Below, piece after piece: positions 13,938 through 16,798 of a stretch of 16,798 bases of DNA. The translations under genes were made by a program, and so were the position numbers. A model generated the notes under the pieces. It saw only the letters and a list, made by a program, of their open reading frames with translations. It was not told the origin of the DNA and made no database searches. The number at the start of each line of letters is the position of its first letter. Position 1 is the stretch's first letter. Source of the stretch: CAZYXO01 sp964651315 (GTDB lineage: Bacteria; Bacillota_I; Bacilli_A; RF39; UBA660); contig CAZYXO010000017.1 of assembly GCA_964651315.1 (NCBI GenBank), positions 1 through 16,798 on the forward strand, written 5' to 3'.

Positions 13938-14932
13938 TAGTTGTTTATAATATAGTTATAAGAGTCTTTACACATATCTTCGATTGCGTATTTTGCTTCC
14001 CAATCTAATTCTTCTTTAGCTTTCAAAGGATCTGCATAACAAGAAGCAATATCGCCTTGTCTTCTTTCTACGATTTTGTAATTAACTTTAATATCATTAA
14101 CATTTTCAAAAGTTTTAACTAATTCAAGAACACTGCAACCCTTACCAGTACCTAAATTATAATAAAAAGTTCCATTATCTTTAAAAGTTTTTTCAATTGC
14201 TTTTAAATGTCCTTTTGCTAAATCAACAACATGAATATAATCTCTAACACCAGTGCCATCAATTGTATCATAATCATTACCAAAGACACTTAAACATTCT
14301 AATGAACCTGTTGCAACTCTAACAATATAAGGCATTAAATTATTCGGAATTCCTTTCGGATTTTCCCCAATTAAACCACTTTTATGAGCACCAATAGGAT
14401 TAAAATATCTTAAAATAACTATTGAAAATTCTTTATCAGCATTATAAATATCTTTTAGAATTTCTTCATTCATTAATTTAGTACTTCCATAAGGATTAGT
14501 TGTAGACAATTTAGCATTTTCTTTAATAGGTAAAACTTCAGGTGTACCATAAACAGTTGCACTAGAAGAAAACACTAATTTTTTACAATTATATTCTTTC
14601 ATAACTTTACAAAGATTTAGTGTTGAAATTATATTATTTTCATAATACTTAATTGGTTCATTAACTGATTCACCAACTGCTTTATAACCTGCAAAATGTA
14701 TTACAGCATCTATTTTGTTTTCTTTAAATATAGTTTGTAAAGCATTATAATCACAAACATCATTTTCATAAAATTTAATAGTTTTATTTGTTATCCTATT
14801 TATTTTATCAATAACATCAATACTAGAATTAGATAAATTATCTATAACAATAACTTCATAATTCTCATCTAATAATTCACATACTGTATGACTTCCAATA
14901 AAACCTAAACCACCTGTAACTAATATTTTCAT
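13937..14932 (-). CDS. galE: UDP-glucose 4-epimerase
   Basis: This 331-residue NAD-dependent short-chain dehydrogenase-fold enzyme interconverts UDP-glucose and UDP-galactose in the cytosol, for galactose use and surface polysaccharides. It has the NAD-binding GGLGFIGSH (7-15), IDNLSN (30-35), SSSATVYG (122-129) and the catalytic YxxxK as Y148-K152 (NPYGSTK). GTGVRDYIHVVDLAKGH is typical of GalE. Length is normal. ATG 14932 is preceded by TGGAG at a proper distance on the minus strand. It is the last gene of a minus-strand run after the unknown gene at 14963, with a 30-base gap. No galK or galT is in the window, which favours a surface-sugar role. Confidence 0.93.
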   Translation of the reverse strand: MKILVTGGLGFIGSHTVCELLDENYEVIVIDNLSNSSIDVIDKINRITNKTIKFYENDVCDYNALQTIFKENKIDAVIHFAGYKAVGESVNEPIKYYENNIISTLNLCKVMKEYNCKKLVFSSSATVYGTPEVLPIKENAKLSTTNPYGSTKLMNEEILKDIYNADKEFSIVILRYFNPIGAHKSGLIGENPKGIPNNLMPYIVRVATGSLECLSVFGNDYDTIDGTGVRDYIHVVDLAKGHLKAIEKTFKDNGTFYYNLGTGKGCSVLELVKTFENVNDIKVNYKIVERRQGDIASCYADPLKAKEELDWEAKYAIEDMCKDSYNYIINN

Positions 14933-14962
14933 AATTAAATCTCCATTTCTAAATTATAATTT

Positions 14963-15736
14963 TTATTTTAGTTTTCGCTTTAATAATACTGTCGTACTAT
15001 GTTCTTCCAGTTCCATATCTTCAAAACAATTATTTTCTTTTTTCTCTGGTATATCCATCACTTTAACTACTTTAGAAGCAACATCGCTAGAATCAATTAT
15101 ATTTTGATGATATTTTGATAATTCATTTCTCGAATATTTAGAATATAAAATACTATAAAGTAATTCTTCATTAAAATTTTCATCATATTTATCTAATAAA
15201 ATTAAATTATTAACTGGATGATAATTTAAAATAATATGTTTTTCTGAATCTATAGTGTTCATATAATATATTCTATTATGAGTAATTCGTGTATATGCAT
15301 TTTCACTATTTTTAATAGGATGTAAAAATTTTACTGCAATATTATTTGTAAAAGGTAAATCTTTTATTAATTTAATTTGTGAACAAAATTCAGGAGTATT
15401 ACCAAATATGCCAATTTTATCATTGCTAATAACCATTTCATTATTATCATTAAATTTACATTCATGTATTATATCATAAGCATACATACCTATTTTGGAT
15501 TGAATATTTTCAAGTAATTTTTTTAACATATTTTTTCTTTTTACAATATTGCATAATAAAGTTACGTCATCAGTAGGATATAGTTTAAATAGAATAAAAT
15601 GAAAATCTTTTACCATTTTTTCATTAGTTATACTTACAAATTGCTTTAATTTTTCTAATTCTTGATAACATTTTAAATATTCACTTTTTAAACCTAAAAT
15701 AATGTCTTTTAAATAATAATAATCTTTCTTTTGCAT
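14963..15736 (-). CDS. unknown 257-residue protein
   Basis: I do not recognise the family. The start MQKKDYYYLKDIILGL at 15736 is fixed by AAGGAGG five bases upstream; the longer TTG reading from 15763 would include that site. The N-terminal 50 residues look helical or coiled (LKSEYLKCYQELEKLKQF). The middle has beta-like stretches (KIGIFGNTPEF, NRIYYMNTIDSEKHIILNYH) and the tail is acidic then basic (FEDMELEEHSTTVLLKRKLK). There is no signal peptide or membrane helix. It lies between the trmB terminator and galE; a TATAAT (15755-15760 on the minus strand) just before the RBS may be its own promoter, though I see no good -35. Confidence 0.7.
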   Translation of the reverse strand: MQKKDYYYLKDIILGLKSEYLKCYQELEKLKQFVSITNEKMVKDFHFILFKLYPTDDVTLLCNIVKRKNMLKKLLENIQSKIGMYAYDIIHECKFNDNNEMVISNDKIGIFGNTPEFCSQIKLIKDLPFTNNIAVKFLHPIKNSENAYTRITHNRIYYMNTIDSEKHIILNYHPVNNLILLDKYDENFNEELLYSILYSKYSRNELSKYHQNIIDSSDVASKVVKVMDIPEKKENNCFEDMELEEHSTTVLLKRKLK

Positions 15737-15754
15737 CAGTTCCTCCTTATAATG

Positions 15755-15760
15755 ATTATA
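15755..15760 (-). promoter_or_regulatory. possible -10 box for the unknown gene at 14963-15736
   Basis: On the minus strand TATAAT lies 7 bases before AAGGAGG, downstream of the trmB terminator. The predicted leader is only about a dozen bases. No convincing -35 is visible. Confidence 0.35.
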
Positions 15761-15773
15761 CAATACTAATAGT

Positions 15774-15802
15774 AAAAAAACTATTAGAGTTTTCTAATAG
15801 TT
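15774..15802 (-). terminator. intrinsic terminator of trmB
   Basis: On the minus strand AACTATTAGA (15802-15793), an AAAC loop and TCTAATAGTT (15788-15779) form a 10-bp stem, continuing into TTTTTT (to 15774). It begins 5 bases after the trmB stop codon (15807-15809). Confidence 0.8.
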
Positions 15803-15806
15803 AAAA

Positions 15807-16445
15807 TTAATCATTAAATCTTGCATCAATGTAATAAATTGGTCTTCCTTCTTCATAATATTTTTTTTCAAAATCTGTCATAATATTATCAATAGGATTT
15901 TCATCATGATGTAAATCTAAACTAACTCTTTCGAAAGAATACCAATATTGAGATAAACTTTCTAGTGAATAAGCAAATAAACCTTTATTATCAGTTTTTA
16001 AAATAATACGTTTATTCTTTTTAAATATTCGATCATATAATCTTAAATAACTTTCATGAGTGAATCTTCTTTTTAAATCATTCTTTTTTGGCCATGGTTC
16101 AGAAAATGTTAAATATATCGTATTTATTTCTTTTCCAAAATAATTGGCTATTTCTTTAGCATCAGCATTAATTAATTTTAAATTTTTCAAATATTGAGTT
16201 TCTAATCGATTAACTGCTGTTACTAATTGTGAATCAGATAATTCTAAACCAATAAAATTAATATTCGGATATTGCTTTGCCATATTAATTATAAATTCTC
16301 CACGACCTGTTCCTAATTCAAGATTTATTGGATTATTATTACCAAAAACATCTTTCCATTTATTTTTATATTCTGATGGATTTTCCACTAAATATTTTGA
16401 ATTACTAATTATTCTTTTTGCATCTTTTACTTCTACATAACGCAT
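15807..16445 (-). CDS. trmB: tRNA (guanine-N7)-methyltransferase
   Basis: This 212-residue SAM-dependent enzyme makes m7G46 in the variable loop of tRNAs. The SAM site is NLELGTGRGEF (41-51). IGLELSD (65-71) and NADAKEI (93-99) follow, then the TrmB hallmark FSEPWPKK (114-121) with the basic segment LKRRF, and TDFEKKY near the C-terminus. Length is normal. ATG 16445 (MRYVEVK) is preferred over GTG 16454 because AGGAAG overlaps the GTG reading at RBS distance from the ATG. It appears to be a single-gene transcript with its own promoter and terminator. Confidence 0.93.
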   Translation of the reverse strand: MRYVEVKDAKRIISNSKYLVENPSEYKNKWKDVFGNNNPINLELGTGRGEFIINMAKQYPNINFIGLELSDSQLVTAVNRLETQYLKNLKLINADAKEIANYFGKEINTIYLTFSEPWPKKNDLKRRFTHESYLRLYDRIFKKNKRIILKTDNKGLFAYSLESLSQYWYSFERVSLDLHHDENPIDNIMTDFEKKYYEEGRPIYYIDARFND

Positions 16446-16466
16446 TAAAATCACTTCCTAGTAAGT

Positions 16467-16475
16467 ATTATAACA
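16467..16475 (-). promoter_or_regulatory. extended -10 promoter for trmB
   Basis: On the minus strand TGTTATAAT (16475-16467) is a TGN-TATAAT extended -10 element, 21 bases before ATG 16445. The -35 region is poor, as is usual for extended -10 promoters. Confidence 0.55.
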
Positions 16476-16667
16476 TATATTTAATTATTATCTATTATTT
16501 CTTTATGTAAATAATAAGAATAATATTATATATACCTAAATATTTTCTTTTATCTTTTTTTTAGTTTATTATTTAAATTTTTATGATATTATTTATTTAA
16601 AATGACGTTAAATATTTATTCTCGTTGATTACAACACCCTATAATTCTATGGTAATGTTAAAATTTT

Positions 16668-16694
16668 GAACTAGCGACGGCTAGTTCTTTTTTT
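16668..16694 (+). terminator. strong intrinsic terminator with no assigned gene
   Basis: GAACTAGC (16668-16675), loop GACG and GCTAGTTC (16680-16687) form a perfect 8-bp stem followed by seven T (16688-16694). No plus-strand CDS ends upstream: trmB is on the other strand. It may end a small RNA, antisense transcript or remnant gene. Confidence 0.8.
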
Positions 16695-16720
16695 ATGACA
16701 TAAATATATAATTCTATAAA

Positions 16721-16747
16721 AAATAGTACCTAAATAGTACCTAAATA
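16721..16747. repeat. 11-base tandem direct repeat
   Basis: AAATAGTACCT occurs at 16721-16731 and again at 16732-16742, followed by a partial AAATA (16743-16747). A related ACCTAAATA is at 16534-16542. A period close to one helical turn suits cooperative protein binding, such as recombinase arm sites or a repressor. Confidence 0.6.
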
Positions 16748-16764
16748 ACATTATAAAATAAAAA

Positions 16765-16779
16765 CCCTTAAAATAAGGG
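16765..16779 (-). terminator. minus-strand terminator at the right edge
   Basis: On the minus strand CCCTTA (16779-16774), TTT loop and TAAGGG (16770-16765) are followed by TTTTATTTT. It would end a minus-strand transcript entering from beyond the window. Confidence 0.65.
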
Positions 16780-16780
16780 G

Positions 16781-16798
16781 TTAAAATTCATTATGGTG
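16781..16798 (-). CDS. possible last five codons of a gene beyond the right edge (partial)
   Basis: On the minus strand the frame reads HHNEF then TAA (16783-16781), and the stop abuts the terminator at 16765-16779. The evidence is only this placement; the product cannot be identified. Confidence 0.25.
   Translation of the reverse strand, partial: HHNEF

Larger units (their letters stand above)
16446..16798. other. 353-base region without a clear complete gene
   Basis: Apart from the trmB promoter, the region holds a strong plus-strand terminator, an 11-base tandem repeat, a minus-strand terminator and the possible last codons of a gene beyond the right edge. I see no ORF above a few codons and no recognisable RNA. 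Confidence 0.6.

Noticed and set aside
16602..16628. Short leader peptide MTLNIYSR before the orphan terminator
   Set aside because: It has only eight codons, no convincing ribosome-binding site and no run of regulatory codons.
1..16798. Alternative genetic code with TGA as tryptophan, suggested by the low GC
   Set aside because: TGA ends several genes exactly at ATGA overlaps with the next gene, and tryptophan is written TGG throughout.
1..16798. CRISPR array, tRNA or rRNA genes
   Set aside because: No regularly spaced repeats with unique spacers, no cloverleaf and no rRNA-like sequence were found on either strand.

Overview
The window is a very AT-rich stretch of a low-GC Gram-positive (Firmicutes-type) chromosome. 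Nearly every gene start has a purine-rich ribosome-binding site (AGGAG, AAGGAGG, GGTGA). Several adjacent genes overlap by ATGA, and TGA clearly works as a stop codon (for example 7244-7246, 7498-7500, 10890-10892, 11527-11529), so this is the standard bacterial code and not a Mycoplasma code. The gene mix (DUF11 surface-type protein, DUF3006, two DUF4143-type ATPases, a YugP-like membrane zinc peptidase, Lgt, TrxB) suggests an uncultured gut Bacilli or Clostridia lineage; that placement is an inference.

Layout. Positions 1-313 hold the possible 3' end of a less AT-rich gene and four successive hairpins. Positions 326-1410 encode a secreted metallo-beta-lactamase-fold protein related to the ComEC C-terminal domain, overlapping a small DUF3006 gene and ending at a terminator. 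A minus-strand DUF11 repeat protein (1496-2356) is divergent from a plus-strand AAA ATPase (2531-3832). A minus-strand pair follows: a second, distinct AAA ATPase (4677-5882) and a TtcA-like ATP-pyrophosphatase (3895-4671). The control regions of both ATPase genes hold palindromes built on TACAAAAT.

From 6087 to 13937 there is one apparent ten-gene plus-strand operon with a good sigma-A promoter and a terminator: cysteine desulfurase, an 85-residue CPSC thioredoxin-like protein, a signal peptide-thioredoxin-CcdA fusion, an ABC ATPase and permease, an unknown 180-residue protein, a histidine-phosphatase-like protein lacking its catalytic RHG, Lgt, thioredoxin reductase, and a YugP-like zinc peptidase. 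The thiol-redox genes can be read as an electron path from NADPH (TrxB) through the small thioredoxin and the CcdA part to the external thioredoxin domain. The desulfurase could also supply sulfur to the divergent TtcA-like protein; both links are inference.

The right part carries minus-strand galE, an unknown 257-residue gene and trmB. It ends in a 350-base region with no clear gene, containing a strong plus-strand terminator, an 11-base tandem repeat and a minus-strand terminator just downstream of what may be the last codons of a gene beyond the window.
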